The position numbers were made by a program, and so were the translations under genes. From the NCBI GenBank assembly GCA_951802425.1, contig OX637800.1, forward strand, positions 558,001 through 622,000: a stretch of DNA of 64,000 nucleotides. Direction: 5' to 3'. The notes under the pieces are model-generated. The model did no database searches. It was not told the origin of the DNA and saw nothing but the letters and a program-made list of their open reading frames with translations. The stretch is from Clavaria fumosa (taxonomy: Eukaryota; Basidiomycota; Agaricomycetes; Agaricales; Clavariaceae). Each line of letters opens with the position of its first letter. Within the stretch, counting starts at the first letter, position 1. Of the stretch, positions 32,601-42,500 are shown piece by piece.

Positions 32601-33260
32601 GGATTCACACCTTTCTATCTGGAGTATGGCCGGCACCCTTGGAATGGAGGTATCCGGCCGCCCTCTGAAGTGAACCCTGCAGCAGACGAGTGGATGGCCA
32701 AGCTCACGGAATCCCGAAGAGCAGCCAGGGATGCAATGGGGAAGGCGGCAGATGCGATGAAGGCTAGCTATGATAAAGGAAAGCGCCCGAGTCGTGAATA
32801 CTCAAAGGGGGACTTAGTCTGGCTGGATACCCGGAACCTGAAAATGGATCGACCATCCAAGAAGCTTGACAACAAGCGGGCTGGACCCTTCACCATCGAA
32901 GAGAAGGTTGGACCAGCAGCATACCGACTCAAGCTCCCCCGAGCATGGCGCATTCACTGGGTTTTCAATGAGTTGCTACTCACCCCATATATTGCTCCCT
33001 CTTTCCCTTCCCAGAACTTGCCTCCACCCCCACCCCCCACGATTGACGATGACCACTTGGAGTATGAGGTGGAGGAAATTCTTGATGTCAAGAAGGTTGG
33101 ACGGGGAGTGAAGTATTTGGTGAAGTGGTTAGGATACCCTGCAGAGGAGAACACCTGGGAACCTCGTCGCAACCTCACTAACGTTGCACTGTTGCTCCGG
33201 GACTTCTTCCAGCAATACCCTGACAAGGCGAAGTTGGCAGGTCGAGACGCCCAGCCTTAA
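29610..33260 (+). CDS. pol: Pol of the intact gypsy element: protease, RT, RNase H, integrase, chromodomain
   Basis: The frame is uninterrupted to the stop at 33260. Counting from 29637, the aspartic protease motif VDSGCT is near residue 107 and the RT YVDD near 437. RNase H (EVDASNLVTGGVL, TDHANLQYF) follows, then the integrase zinc region (GHP...GGCETCQRIK) near 780. The DDE core has SWDIVGPF near 852, VSDRGTQF near 911 and a Glu near 948. The C-terminal chromodomain is EEILDVKKVGRGVKYLVKW near 1140-1198. Such chromodomains recognise histone marks and bias insertion to heterochromatin (family knowledge). No start codon is needed if it is made as a Gag-Pol fusion by -1 frameshifting, which is inferred. 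Confidence 0.93.
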   Translation, partial: RAGFWRRGPVSPNWSLRSRYPSPPPVPVPTASIPKYTILQRRHTRIGAEVKDKAETETAKSEIPKKEKGTSSQVEPTKHLAEVLKDTLLRMPRELSIQVHLEALSTGKGATTKALVDSGCTNCFMDLEWAKKVGLEPSPLLNPITMYNVDGTQNRDGKIRYGMELLVTVGDHQERIHFLLGKTQSHTAILGHDWLKRHNPEIDWVKAEVRLTRCPNSCASSPHSHRSPVRPSGPPKASTLASASIPDTRFPNTGPTPDWPSRYPLVFSEAKWDELPRSRPDFDIKIEFKTDPGHLSSKLYSLTREEMVEMNRWVDEQLASGRIRPSKSPYASPFFFKREKDKLRPIINYSRLNSYLIKDKYPLPLIRDTVDVLKGATIYSKIDAKGGFPSMQVWPEHQHRCAFLTPRGLFEPAVMWFGLQNAPATFQRFMNHVLREEIAGGHVQAYVDDVIVFAEDLATHRYWMDRVLKKFGENGLCLRLSKCEFEKSEVFFLGMKISHNRLEHDPAKGTAIRNWPRPKNVKEVQRFNGMLNYLRRHIPNLSARAKPLFRLTGKVPWRWEEEEEAAFQDLRLALVSAPVLALPQDKGRWKVETDASNLVTGGVLSQQQVDGTWRVVDYISKALTAAEKNYDVYNKEFLAVIRALREWRAYLIGVEETIEIWTDHANLQYFRKPQKLKPRQVRWVGELQCFDFEIKYRTGKSNTKADALSRRPDYGEMVEEDAPVQVFPEAETRTSFTSEMETLLQKNSAVYVQKPEELDDEWTRDRMGLWRKAEITWVPPEAREAVLTFEHDLPIAGHPGPRKLRAALLRSYWWVGMVKDSNRYAGGCETCQRIKPDRTRRAAPLHLHPVPESPWAVISWDIVGPFPLSRGHNAILVIVDKFTKRTLIEAIGLDLTGLGAARILRDRVFRDHGVPQKVVSDRGTQFVSRFMREFYGMIGVKANPSTAFHPQTDGQTERVNQEVEVYLRAYVDHLQDDWAEWLSTAKFVLNNREHSATGFTPFYLEYGRHPWNGGIRPPSEVNPAADEWMAKLTESRRAARDAMGKAADAMKASYDKGKRPSREYSKGDLVWLDTRNLKMDRPSKKLDNKRAGPFTIEEKVGPAAYRLKLPRAWRIHWVFNELLLTPYIAPSFPSQNLPPPPPPTIDDDHLEYEVEEILDVKKVGRGVKYLVKWLGYPAEENTWEPRRNLTNVALLLRDFFQQYPDKAKLAGRDAQP

Positions 33261-33271
33261 GAGGGGGGTGA
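33259..33271 (+). promoter_or_regulatory. Polypurine tract of the intact gypsy element
   Basis: AAGAGGGGGGTGA lies immediately before the TG of the 3' LTR, as expected for plus-strand DNA priming. Confidence 0.75.
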
Positions 33272-33576
33272 TGTCAGGATCGCTTACATAAGCAGGTTGG
33301 AAAGGCCAAGAAAGGATCGCAAAAGAGTTGCGGGAAGTTTGCGGACGAGTCACGTGACCCGAACGGGTGGTGGCTTACATAATGGGAAAATCACGTGACC
33401 CGGGCCTGGACGCATCACGTGACGCACGGGGTCCGAGCGTGGGAATGCCGGCAACTCCCGAACCGCTCGCTATATATACTACGTCGCTTTCTTACTTGTA
33501 CCCTTTTCCCCTTATGTTAGTATCGTCATCATCGACCTTACGTTAAGTTGTGTGAACCGTGAGACTAAGTCTGACA
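33272..33576 (+). repeat. 3' LTR of the intact gypsy element
   Basis: 305 bp; it differs from the 5' LTR at about three positions (for example TTACATAAG versus TTACTTAAG, and GAATGCC versus GAACGCC). It ends GTCTGACA flush against the interrupted copia coding sequence. Confidence 0.93.
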
Positions 33577-36500
33577 TCTGCCAGGGTTTGACATGAACTG
33601 AGCAAGAATGCGAATGATGTAGCCAATCTGGGGACCTGTTGCAACATAGTAGTACATCAACTTCCCCACACCACGAGCATAAGGGACATTCTCCATGTCC
33701 TTGAATTCAGCGACAGTCTTGGGGCATTGATGCGCTCCTAGAACCATTCCAGGTTCTGCAGGAATAGAAAGTGTGCTGGCATCCTCAAGATGGAATTCCT
33801 TGAGTACTGTCTCAATGTAAGCTCTCTGAGACAAGGAAATGATTTGAGCTGTCCTGTCTCGCTTCACTTTGACCCCTAGGAGCCAATGGAGCTCCCCCAA
33901 GTCAGAAATCTCATATCGCTGTCGCAGGTCATTCTTCAGCTTCTCAATCGTCCTGAGAGACTTTGCAGCAAGTGTCATGTCATCAGTAGACACAGTCACA
34001 ATGATAGGATCGTTTCCATGCCTGTAGAAGACACTATGGTCTGCATGGGATCGTAGGAGGTCGAGTTGGGCGAAAGTGTTGCATAATTCGATGTACCACT
34101 GTCGTCCTGCTTGCTTGATTCCATATAGCCCCTTTAATAACCTGCAAACCTTTCCTTCATCTCCTGGTTTCAAATAACCGTGTGGTGGCTTGATATAGAT
34201 CGTCTCATTCAGCCTTGCATTCAGGTAAGCTCCCTTCACATCTATTTGGTGTAATTCCCAGTCCTCTCGAGCTGCATGGCTTAGGACAAGCCTCTGGGAT
34301 GACATCTTGACACTTGGGGCAAAGGTCTCATAGTAATCGATTCCATAGACTTGGGAATAGCCCTTCCCAACGAATCTTGCCTTGTAGGATGAGACTTGAC
34401 CAGATGCATCGCGTTTCCGAGTTAAGACGAAACCTGAATTGATAATATTGGCATCAGGGGGTGCATGGACCAGCTCCCATGTCTTCAACCGCTCTAATTG
34501 CTCAATCTCTGTCTTCATCGCCTGAGTCCACTGTTCAGACTCTCCTCCAGCAAGGGCTTCTTCAACTGTCTTTGGATCATCATTGCTACCCAGAGCAAGT
34601 GCGAATTCTGGTTTAGTCTTTGTCACCATATATGCTGACATACCAGAATTCATCCTTGCATAGTCTCCAGGAGCCTTCCTAGGTCTCAGGCCGCGTCCTG
34701 TCCCAGGGACTATTGGGTCGAGGCCATCAGGTGGTCGGGTAGGTGTAGGCTGAGTATTATTTGGAATAGTGGGTTCCTGAGGTTCGTCTTCAGCGTGTCT
34801 TGCCTCGCCAGGTGTGCTTGGGATGATATCTGCAGAGGGAATATCTGGAAGTGTGGAAGGAGCGGTTGGAACGGTTGGAAAAGCTGGAATGGTGAGTCTC
34901 TGCTGCTCCCCCTCATCCCAAGTCACCTCCTGTTGCTCCCCCTTGTCCCAAATCACTTCTGTGGTCGTCAATTCAACTGGCTCAAACCTGACATTCCTCT
35001 CAACAGACACTCTTCGCTTCTCTGGCCAATACACTCGAAATCCCTTCCTCTCAGCATCATATCCAACAAACCTGAGCTTAACTGCCTTCACATCAAGCTT
35101 CCCTGCTTCAATCCTGACCCATATATTGCAGCCCCATTCGTGGAGGTTCGCTAGGTTAGGCTTTCCAAAGCCCATCACTTCAAATGGAGTCCTACCACCA
35201 AGAGCATGAGTAGGAGATCGGTTCTTCAACCATATAGCATGGTAGACAGCTTCTACCCACAGGAATCGAGGTAATTCAGCCGCTATGAGCATAGCATGAG
35301 CATGTTCAAGGATAGTGCGGTTCAGGTGTTCAGAAATGCCGTTCTGCTGAGGTGTATCATGGATGGTGATTGTCCTCTTGGTTCCCTTCGCCTTCAGGTG
35401 AGTGTTGAAAGGTCCATTAATGAATTCTCCACCTCCATCACAGTGAAACTCTTTCACAGACACCCCAAACTGCGTCTCCAGCCAGGCCTCGAAATTCTTG
35501 TATGCCTGGAAGGTCTGATCCTTTGTCTTTAGTGCTTCAACCTTGCTCCATGCCTTTGCCTCATCTGTAAATGTCACAAAATAGCTCTCTCCTGTCAATG
35601 CTTGCACCTGCGCAGGCCCCCAGATGTCAGAATGGATGCGATCACCCAGTCCAGTCACTATTCGCTTGTTTGACCTTGTCTTTGGGATTGGTGCTTTGGT
35701 GAGCTTTGCCTTTGTGCATGCGACACAGAAGGGAGTTGCTGAACCTTTCTCCAGCTCAATTCCCTCAACATGTCCATCCTTTACCATCGTCTCCACAGCC
35801 TTTGGTGAGATATGACCCATTTTCCTATGCAATTCATCAACAGACATCTTCACAGTTGCAATATTCGCAGTAGCACCAGCAGAAGAGGTCCCTGTGAGCT
35901 TGTACAACCCGTTCACTTCAGGGATCCTGGCAATGACTTGGCAAATAGGTGAGGTTGTCAAGATTTCGCACCATGGGCCTTTAAACTGAACTGCAAATCC
36001 AGCTTTGACGATGCGGCTCATCGAAATTAGAGTGAAGGCAACGTCAGGAGCATAGAGGACATCACGGAGAGTGACTTTGGTAATTTTTGAACTGTTGGGT
36101 AGCTCAATAGCAACGTTTCCTATCCCAAGAGCTTGGAAAGTGCGTCCATCTGCTGCATTTATTGCCTGGGAGATTGGTCTGAAGGAACTGAACTTGTTTC
36201 TGTCTGCACAGAAGTGGCTGGAGGCTCCAGAATCGATGATTTCACCTCGTCGAATCGCTGGGACTGTGTGTAGTGCAGTTGCTACATCTTCAAATGTTGA
36301 TGTGCAGGTTACTGTGAATGCAAACTCCTTGTCTGAGGAGTCTGGGATCGAATTGGCAATGTTTGCTGATGGTCCCTGCCTAGAACCCTTCGATCCTTTG
36401 TTCTGGTGAGGTCCCTGACCTTCAGCACCTCCTCCAGGTCGCCAACAGTCCTCCTTTGTATGTCCTATCTTATGGCAGTTCCAGCATTCGACATTTGACT

Positions 36501-37260
36501 TGGAAATCGATTTGGGCTTCCATTTCCCCTTCTGTCCTCTCTGAGGCTTTGAGAATAACGCACTGTCACCCTTGGCAGCTTGCTGACGAATGATGCGGTG
36601 TTCATACTCCTCAAGAAGGTATTGTTTGAGGTCATTGGGGTCTAGATTCGTCTTGGTAGCCTTTGCCATGACCATGAGGGATGAAAGGAGTGGTCGAAAC
36701 GATTCTGGAAGTGATCCAACCATCATAGCGGTGAAATCCTTGTCTTTAATCGCTGCTCCCATGCCTGCTAGTCCCTCACGACGCCTCCACATCTCAGAAA
36801 GGTGGGTTTTGATGTCCTCACCCTCTGAGCACTTCATTTCCTGAAGCTGTCGTCGCATATCGACCTGATAGAGAAGAGTCTTCCCTTCACACTCATTGGC
36901 AACAGCTTCCCACATGTCCTTTGCAGAGGTGAGTCGTCCTATGCTCTGAGCAAGGCTGAGGGAAACAGAATTGATGATGATATGACGAGCCAGGTACTCC
37001 TTCATGTCGAATTCCTCAATCCGTTTCTCCCTAGCTTCAATTTGGTCTTCTGTGGCAGGTGTCTTGCCATCTCCAGAGACTACTATGCCATCCACAACAG
37101 CATATGGGTTCGGCCTATTCACCCTGCCTTCGACATGGCCCATCAGACCTCAGGATCCCATTGCAATCAAGACCTTGGTCTTGTAGTCAACCCAATTGGA
37201 GCCATCATTGGCTAACTTGGGAATAGAGATGGAATTCGAACCGGGGAGGGCAGAGTCGGT
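33577..37260 (-). pseudogene. copia Gag-Pol, truncated and with one nonsense codon
   Basis: The minus-strand frame starts with an ATG near 37270 (MRPGALTDSA) and includes IPKLANDGSNWVDYK. It meets TGA at 37152-37150, where CGA (Arg) is likely ancestral, and is then open for 1190 codons from 37143. Recognised parts are a CCHC knuckle (CWNCHKIGHTKEDC), protease IIDSGASSHF, and integrase (H...C..C, then HSDIWGP, EFHCDGGGEF, NGISEHLNRT). RT has VDVKGAYLN-like IDVKGAYLNA, LYGIKQAGRQW and STDDM in place of YVDD. Apart from the single stop and the lost C-terminus the frame is clean. Confidence 0.88.
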
Positions 37261-37282
37261 TAAGGCGCCGGGTCTCATAATC
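37241..37282 (-). promoter_or_regulatory. copia primer-binding site resembling the complement of a tRNA 5' half
   Basis: Read on the plus strand, the bases next to the LTR look like the D-arm to anticodon loop of a tRNA: GGCAGAGTCGGTTAAGGCG, then GGTCTCATAATC with loop CTCATAA (anticodon CAT). The similarity stops at the LTR edge, about where a tRNA cleaved at nt 39-40 would end. Drosophila copia is known to prime with such a half tRNA; the same here is inferred. Confidence 0.45.
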
Positions 37283-37507
37283 TGTTGTTGTGATGTTTCA
37301 TAAAAGGGTGACCACACTGGGGTTTGAACCTAGGACCTCCCAAACACATGGTGGGTGCTCTAACCACTGAGCTACATGGTCTACATTATAGTCCAATGAG
37401 GGGGACAGATATCTGATGCTGACTTGGTCACATGGTGCACTCAGAGGTCATCTGATCAGAGTGTCTCATCCCTGTTGTGATTGACTTCCACATTAATCAA
37501 TCCAACA
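37283..37507 (-). repeat. 5' LTR of the truncated copia element
   Basis: Plus-strand ends are TGTTGTTGTG and AATCCAACA (alternative right end GGTCAACA at 37520), giving TG...CA and inverted TGTTG/CAACA termini. A TATAAT lies near 37388 on the minus strand. There is no second LTR to compare, so the limits rest on end motifs and the adjacent primer site. Confidence 0.55.
37310..37381 (-). tRNA. tRNA-like sequence (72 nt) inside the copia LTR; probably a tRNA relic or SINE head
   Basis: On the minus strand it begins GACCATGTAGCTCAGTGG and contains GTTAGAGC, then GGTTCAAACCC and GTGTGGTC. It has a 7-bp acceptor stem with two G-T pairs, a D-arm with A box TAGCTCAGTGG, a T-arm with B box GGTTCAAAC and the right overall length. 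The anticodon stem has a mismatch, and the loop would give TGT (Thr). The T stem also has a mismatch. No CCA is encoded. I doubt it is a working tRNA gene, but it could act as a Pol III promoter. Confidence 0.45.
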
Positions 37508-37514
37508 CATCTGG

Positions 37515-37928
37515 TCAACAATCCACGCTTTCTCCCTCACTGCCCTCACCACCCGCCGCATTCTGGACATCATATTCCTGCTCTTCGTCAGCATCATTGC
37601 TATCTTCGTCACCTGAGGTCGCTTTATCAGTCCGACGGCGCCTCTTCGCCTGTTCCGGTGCTCCGGGCAGTAGTTGTCTCTTATGTGAGTTGCTTTTCCT
37701 GTGATTACTGAGATATTGTTTGACCAGTTCGGCTGTAGCCCAGTCATTCTGAAAATATGAAAGATGGGGTTGAAGGCGACGTGCCTACGTGGACGACTTA
37801 AGTCACGATTGTCTACGATATCCCTTGCTTACCATCTTGAATAAGTCTCCCAGGTCCTTGGTGGGTTGGCGACAATATGCGAGCTGCAGGTCAAGACGGA
37901 CTTGATGCACAAGGTCGCGTACGGTTGA
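37515..37928 (-). pseudogene. 3' end of an unrecognised gene, truncated by the copia element
   Basis: Two exons, 37928-37833 and 37748-37515, are joined by an intron with GTAAGC and TTTTCAG. An upstream intron end (CTAAC branch motif then GAGCAG) is visible at 37945-37929. The product reads RDLVHQVRLDLQLAYCRQ, then NDWATAELVKQYLSNH, then a basic patch and an acidic tail (SGDEDSNDADEEQ). The stop codon TGA lies in or at the edge of the copia LTR. No further upstream exons were recognised, so it is a fragment. Family unknown. Confidence 0.5.
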
Positions 37929-37945
37929 CTGCTCCAAAATGTTAG

Positions 37946-38753
37946 TAGGTGCCAAAGAAATTATGCATTGGCACGACAAGTGGAAAGCAGGGAGCTACTT
38001 CCATCTTAGCACAAGCCCTCTACTCCAGTGGCACTCCTTTGCATCTATCTCTGAGCTGGGGAAGACCGGATTCTCGTTCATCATCTCCAACTCAGGTGAC
38101 TGGACAGGCAGGATTATCGCTGCGTTTCTGGCTGCACAATAAGGTGGAACGAGCAGGATGAGCCATCGTGTCACCTGGCCAGAGGGAGAAGGAGAACATA
38201 GGATTGGGACTAGAGAGGCTTAGACAATGGGGACAAGGAAGATTTTTTTGAGGTCGATGCCTCCCTCCTGGAACCGGGTCAGTCATTCACAAACTCAGAT
38301 GACAGTACCAATCTCAATATGGGCATAGACAAGAGGGCATTTACTATAGTCTAATCAGTGACCCGAGCGTACCCCCTCGGCATCCGTGCCTCCCACACTC
38401 TGCGTCTTTCGCCCTTGCACACCATGCCCCATGCATCTTTCGTCCTTGCACACCATGCCCCATGCGTCTCATGCTCTGCGCCTCTAGATGCCCCGCATCT
38501 CATCCTCTGCTTCTTTCCTTTTTCACCCTAGTGCTTGCTTTTCACTTAAGACCTCTTTTTCCCTGCTCCTCTGCCTCCTCTCTTGCCCTCCCTTGCATAT
38601 GTCATCCCTCCTTGCTCTCATTTGTTGTCCCTCCACCAGCCTTGCATCTGTATTTTGTGTTGCTACCCTCCTGCCCTCTCCATGTATAGTAGCTGTGCCC
38701 TTGTTTGGCCTAAATGTCCTACATATGGCCCACTCACCAATTTCACCTGCAGG
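37946..38753. other. Intergenic, pyrimidine-rich
   Basis: CACACCATGCCCCATGCGTC-like phrases repeat between 38400 and 38470. The remainder is C/T-rich and without recognised genes. Confidence 0.4.
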
Positions 38754-39050
38754 CAACCCAATATCCTCTAGTTTAATATCACCCATATTGGGGGGTGTAC
38801 TATATAACTCAATCTCATCATGTTGAATATCCCTTGTTGTAAAGAGTGATTTGTACAACCCAATATCCTCTAGTTTAATATCACCCATATTGAGGGGTGT
38901 ACTATATAACTCAATCTTATCATGTTGAAAATCCCTTGTTGTAAAGAGTGATTTGTACAACCCAATATCCCCTAATTTAATATCAACCATATTGAGGGTG
39001 TATTATATAACTCAATCTTATCTAGTGAATATCCCTTGATTTTAATGGTG
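38754..39050. repeat. 102-bp tandem repeat, about 2.9 copies
   Basis: Units beginning CAACCCAATATCC start at 38754, 38856 and 38958. Each contains CTATATAACTCAATCT and AATATCCCTTG. The third is more diverged and runs into a GTGATT-rich end. It is not a CRISPR: the whole unit is repeated with no unique spacers. Confidence 0.9.
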
Positions 39051-39579
39051 ATTAGAAATCACCCATCACCTGTTTTGCACTGATTTTTGGGTGAAAGTCA
39101 CAAATCATCTGACTGGATGGTGATAATAACCTGCTATTGGGTCCATAGTGGATGTTGACGTTGGTCCACTGACCCTGCAGACGTTTTACGACACACTCCC
39201 ATGCCCATTTCCTGAACCTGCGCTGGATGCAGCCCGTTCCGTGGCAGAGGCGAATGCGCTGTTGCAGCGAGCGCGCGGCGGTAAGGTCGCCGTGTGCTAC
39301 GTGTGGACAAGAGACCCAACACTCGGTCGTGAGTTCCCCTTTGTCCTATCTCTCCTTCGTTTCTTTACCCTGTCCTTTGTCCCCTAGTACATGGCTGTCT
39401 GATGCGGCGTTGTGAAAAGGGAGGCTATCAAGAACATGACATTCAATGTGTTTTGATTGTTTTTTCATGTTGAGAGCCGTGATCTAAGGTGCACAAGCAT
39501 TCCACATTTTCCATCCTCGTGTTTCACTCATTCTCCTCACTTTCCATATAAATTGCAGTCCAAAGTCTTCAATCCCACA
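39051..39579. other. Upstream region of the hAT element; one unassigned open frame
   Basis: GGTGATT/AATCACC words recall the stretch near 21900. An open plus frame at 39148-39340 (FYDTLPCPFPEPALDAA) ends at a GTGAGT that could be an intron donor; no family is recognised. No clear left terminal inverted repeat for the hAT element was found. Confidence 0.35.
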
Positions 39580-42500
39580 ATGCCTCCTTGCCGCTCACCT
39601 CGAAAGAAAGCAGGAAAAAAAGCAACGGTGTACCCCAATGGCGCCATTGAAACATCATTCCAACTCCAGCGTACGTTATTCTTTGGTTATTGATAGTTTT
39701 GTAATAATAATACTGCATTAGCCCCACGAAATCCGGCTGCACGCAGTACGAGGAGAGGTCGTCGGCAGGAGCTGCAGGAACAACCGCCGCCACCCGGTCC
39801 ATCCCAGGGCCCAGCGCCTCCACCTTTACCAGCCCCTGCCAATGTTGTATCAGCTCGACCCAACCCCAGTCTCGCTATCCCACCCGTAGAGAACCAGGCT
39901 GAGCAAGCCCACCCCCCGCTCCCTCCTAATGCTTTGGGTCTTAGCCTGGATGGCCAGCCCAATGCCCTCTTCCCCACCGATCCTGGCCGACCCAATGTTC
40001 CCCTCCCTGAACCATTTGCGCTCCATCAAGCTGTCTGGAATGCCCAGACAAGATCTCCTACACCTCAATTTTCATTTCAATACTCAGCAACGTCTGGTGT
40101 CGGTCCTCCCCTTGACCAACTGCCACAATTTCAAGGACAGTCACCTGAAAATTTTAACGATGTGATTGATTTAGTCTCCGATACCGATTCTGACCAGCCC
40201 GGGTCAAATCCCATCCTGGATGTGGCCCCTCAAGCTCTGCAGGCGACTTGCGCTATCCCTCAAAACCCTCTACAAAGTAATCAGCCAGCTGGAAATGTCA
40301 AGCCTCGCAGCATTGCTGATCTAAGGAATCGGCCGGCTGGAAACGTCAATCTTCGCAATGCCGCAGATGTGTGGATGTTCTATGAGAAGGTCGATAATAA
40401 TTTGAAGGCGGTCTGCAAATTCTGCATGTGTGTCGCTTCATTCTATCATTTTCACTACCCCCTTACCTCCGAGTCCAGGAACCTTGCTAAGACTCAGCAT
40501 CACCTTGTCCCAGCAAGTTTCTCATCAACCTCGTCTACATCAACACTCCGGAACCACCTCATGCTAAAGCATGAGGCACTTTGGGTTCAAGCATGCAACC
40601 AACTGAAGATACCAATCAAATCGCAAGCAGGGCTAGCAGCGGCGGCAAAGGTTCGGGGCGCCCGTCCAGAAGAACAAGCTCGCATCAAGTTTATTCCAAA
40701 CCAACCATTCTCAAAGTCTTCGTTTGTTGATGCGATTGTAGATTTCATCATCAAGGAAGATTTGGCACATATCATGAACATCTTATGTCATGCTTTGCTC
40801 ATATATCTAATATACATAGCCAATTAATATTATTGGGTCATCGCAACTCATCGTAATCTTCAAGATGCTTGAGTCAGACCTCAAGGACTCTGATATCCCT
40901 GGCCATACAACGTTGCGCACACATATTGATGAGCTATTGAGGATTTACTTAGATTATCTCATTGTTGAGTTTCAGGTGCGTTGCATTCTTTCTGTACCTG
41001 CTTACTCATGGCTCGCAAGCAGGGTGTACAGGGGAAGATATCGTTTACCACTGATATGTGGTCAGATCCCAATAGAGAACCTTTTATGGCCGTCACAGCG
41101 CATTGGATTGTAACGAAAGCTGAGCAAACTCCAGCAGGTGTTCAGTATTCTCTTTGTCTTCAAGCTGCACTGATAGGGTTCATCCGTGTTCCTGGCCACC
41201 ATACGGGAGAGCACCTCGATCATGCATTCATCAGTGTTTTGGATCGTATTGGAATCGCAGAAAAGGTATGAAAATGTTGAATAACAGCATTTTTACTTAT
41301 CAATATGTTTACAGATAGGCTGGATCACGACTGACAATGCCACGAACAATGATCTGCTCATGGAGACACTTGCTGATGAATTCAATAGGCGAAAAATAAA
41401 ATTTAACAGGTACATGCAACATATTCGGTAAGCAGCTTCCCTTCTGTTTAGTAATGACTCAATTCTTTTCAGATGTTTTCCACACGTTGTCAATTTGGCC
41501 GTCAAGGCAGTTTTAGCAGCTATGACCAAGTTAGAACATGGCGAGGAAGACTCCAGCGACTATGATCCTCCGTCTCGACCAGCAACATACTTACCACTTA
41601 TATTGGAGCGTGATCCCATTTCAATTATTCGAACCTCCATTGCGACTGTGAGTAGCTCTGCCTCACAATTGGATTTGCTCAATTTTTGTAGGTGCGACGA
41701 TCATCAATACTTCTAAATGAATTTTCCATTATCCAACAATGACTCAATGCTACAAAGTACCAGCTTATTCGTGATGTCAAGACAAGATGGTCATCAGTAT
41801 TGCTGATGCTAGAGCGTGTTTTGTTGCTTAAGGATGTATGTATAACAGTTTATCCATGTGTTATTTAGACTAATACATACAATAGCCAATTAGAAAGCTG
41901 CTTGCAAGCCACGAAGGCGCTTCATTGCAGCGGTATAAGCTGAGTAATGAAGAGTGGACAATTTTGGCGGATTTTCATGACATTCTTATGGTATAACTTC
42001 ATTAAATTTCGTACGTTCAACTAAATTTGAATCGTTTTAGGTTCCTCACGCATTTCAACAAATCTTATCACATGAAAAGACACCAACCCTATGCAACGCG
42101 CTCCCAGCATATGCAGGCATCATCACACGATGGGAGGAATACATCGACGTGCACCCTGAGTACAGTAATGTCATCAATCTTGGCCTTGATAAATTGGAGA
42201 GTTATGAAGAACGCACTACTCTCTGCCCAGCTTACGAACTTGCGATGAGTATGTTTTCTTGAGTAAGCAGTGTTTTGTTCTGATGTCTTTTGCAGTTCTC
42301 GATCCATCAATCAAGCTTGCTTGGCTCATCAGAAACCAGCCGCAGCGTGTACCGATTGCAAAGCAGGAACTTATGCTCCAGGTAAGTCTATTCTTGCTCA
42401 TGGTTATGTGTACTAACAATTCAGCAGCTTCGGCCAATCTTCAACCGACTTAATGAGCAGGTTACTACAGGCCAAGACCGATGTGCGCCACCTGCCACCG

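Larger units (their letters stand above)
27681..33576 (+). mobile_element. Intact Ty3/gypsy chromodomain retrotransposon (5896 bp)
   Basis: It has 305-bp LTRs at both ends starting TGTCAGGATCGC and ending GTCTGACA, with about three differences between them. Inside are gag, a complete pol in a -1 frame, a primer site at 27988-27997 and a polypurine tract before the 3' LTR. All catalytic motifs appear present and no stop interrupts pol, so it may be autonomous and recent. The 5 bp outside the LTRs (AGAAT on the left, TCTGC on the right) do not match. The right flank is the broken end of a copia gene, which suggests a deletion or recombination at one side after insertion. Confidence 0.93.
33577..37507 (-). 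mobile_element. Ty1/copia element, 3' part lost at the gypsy junction
   Basis: On the minus strand it runs 5' LTR (37507 or 37520 down to 37283), primer site (37282-37241), then gag-pol to 33577. There the protein is cut at QFMSNPG, within the region that precedes RNase H in copia pol. The missing RNase H end and 3' LTR are not found beyond the left side of the gypsy element. It is non-functional. Confidence 0.85.

Noticed and set aside
37283..37520. Reading the copia LTR as ending at 37520 instead of 37507
   Set aside because: Both ends have CAACA; without a second LTR copy or a matching target duplication I kept the shorter limit and reported the alternative.
38754..39050. Regularly spaced repeats resembling a CRISPR array
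   Set aside because: The entire 102-bp unit repeats with no variable spacers, and the genome is eukaryotic.
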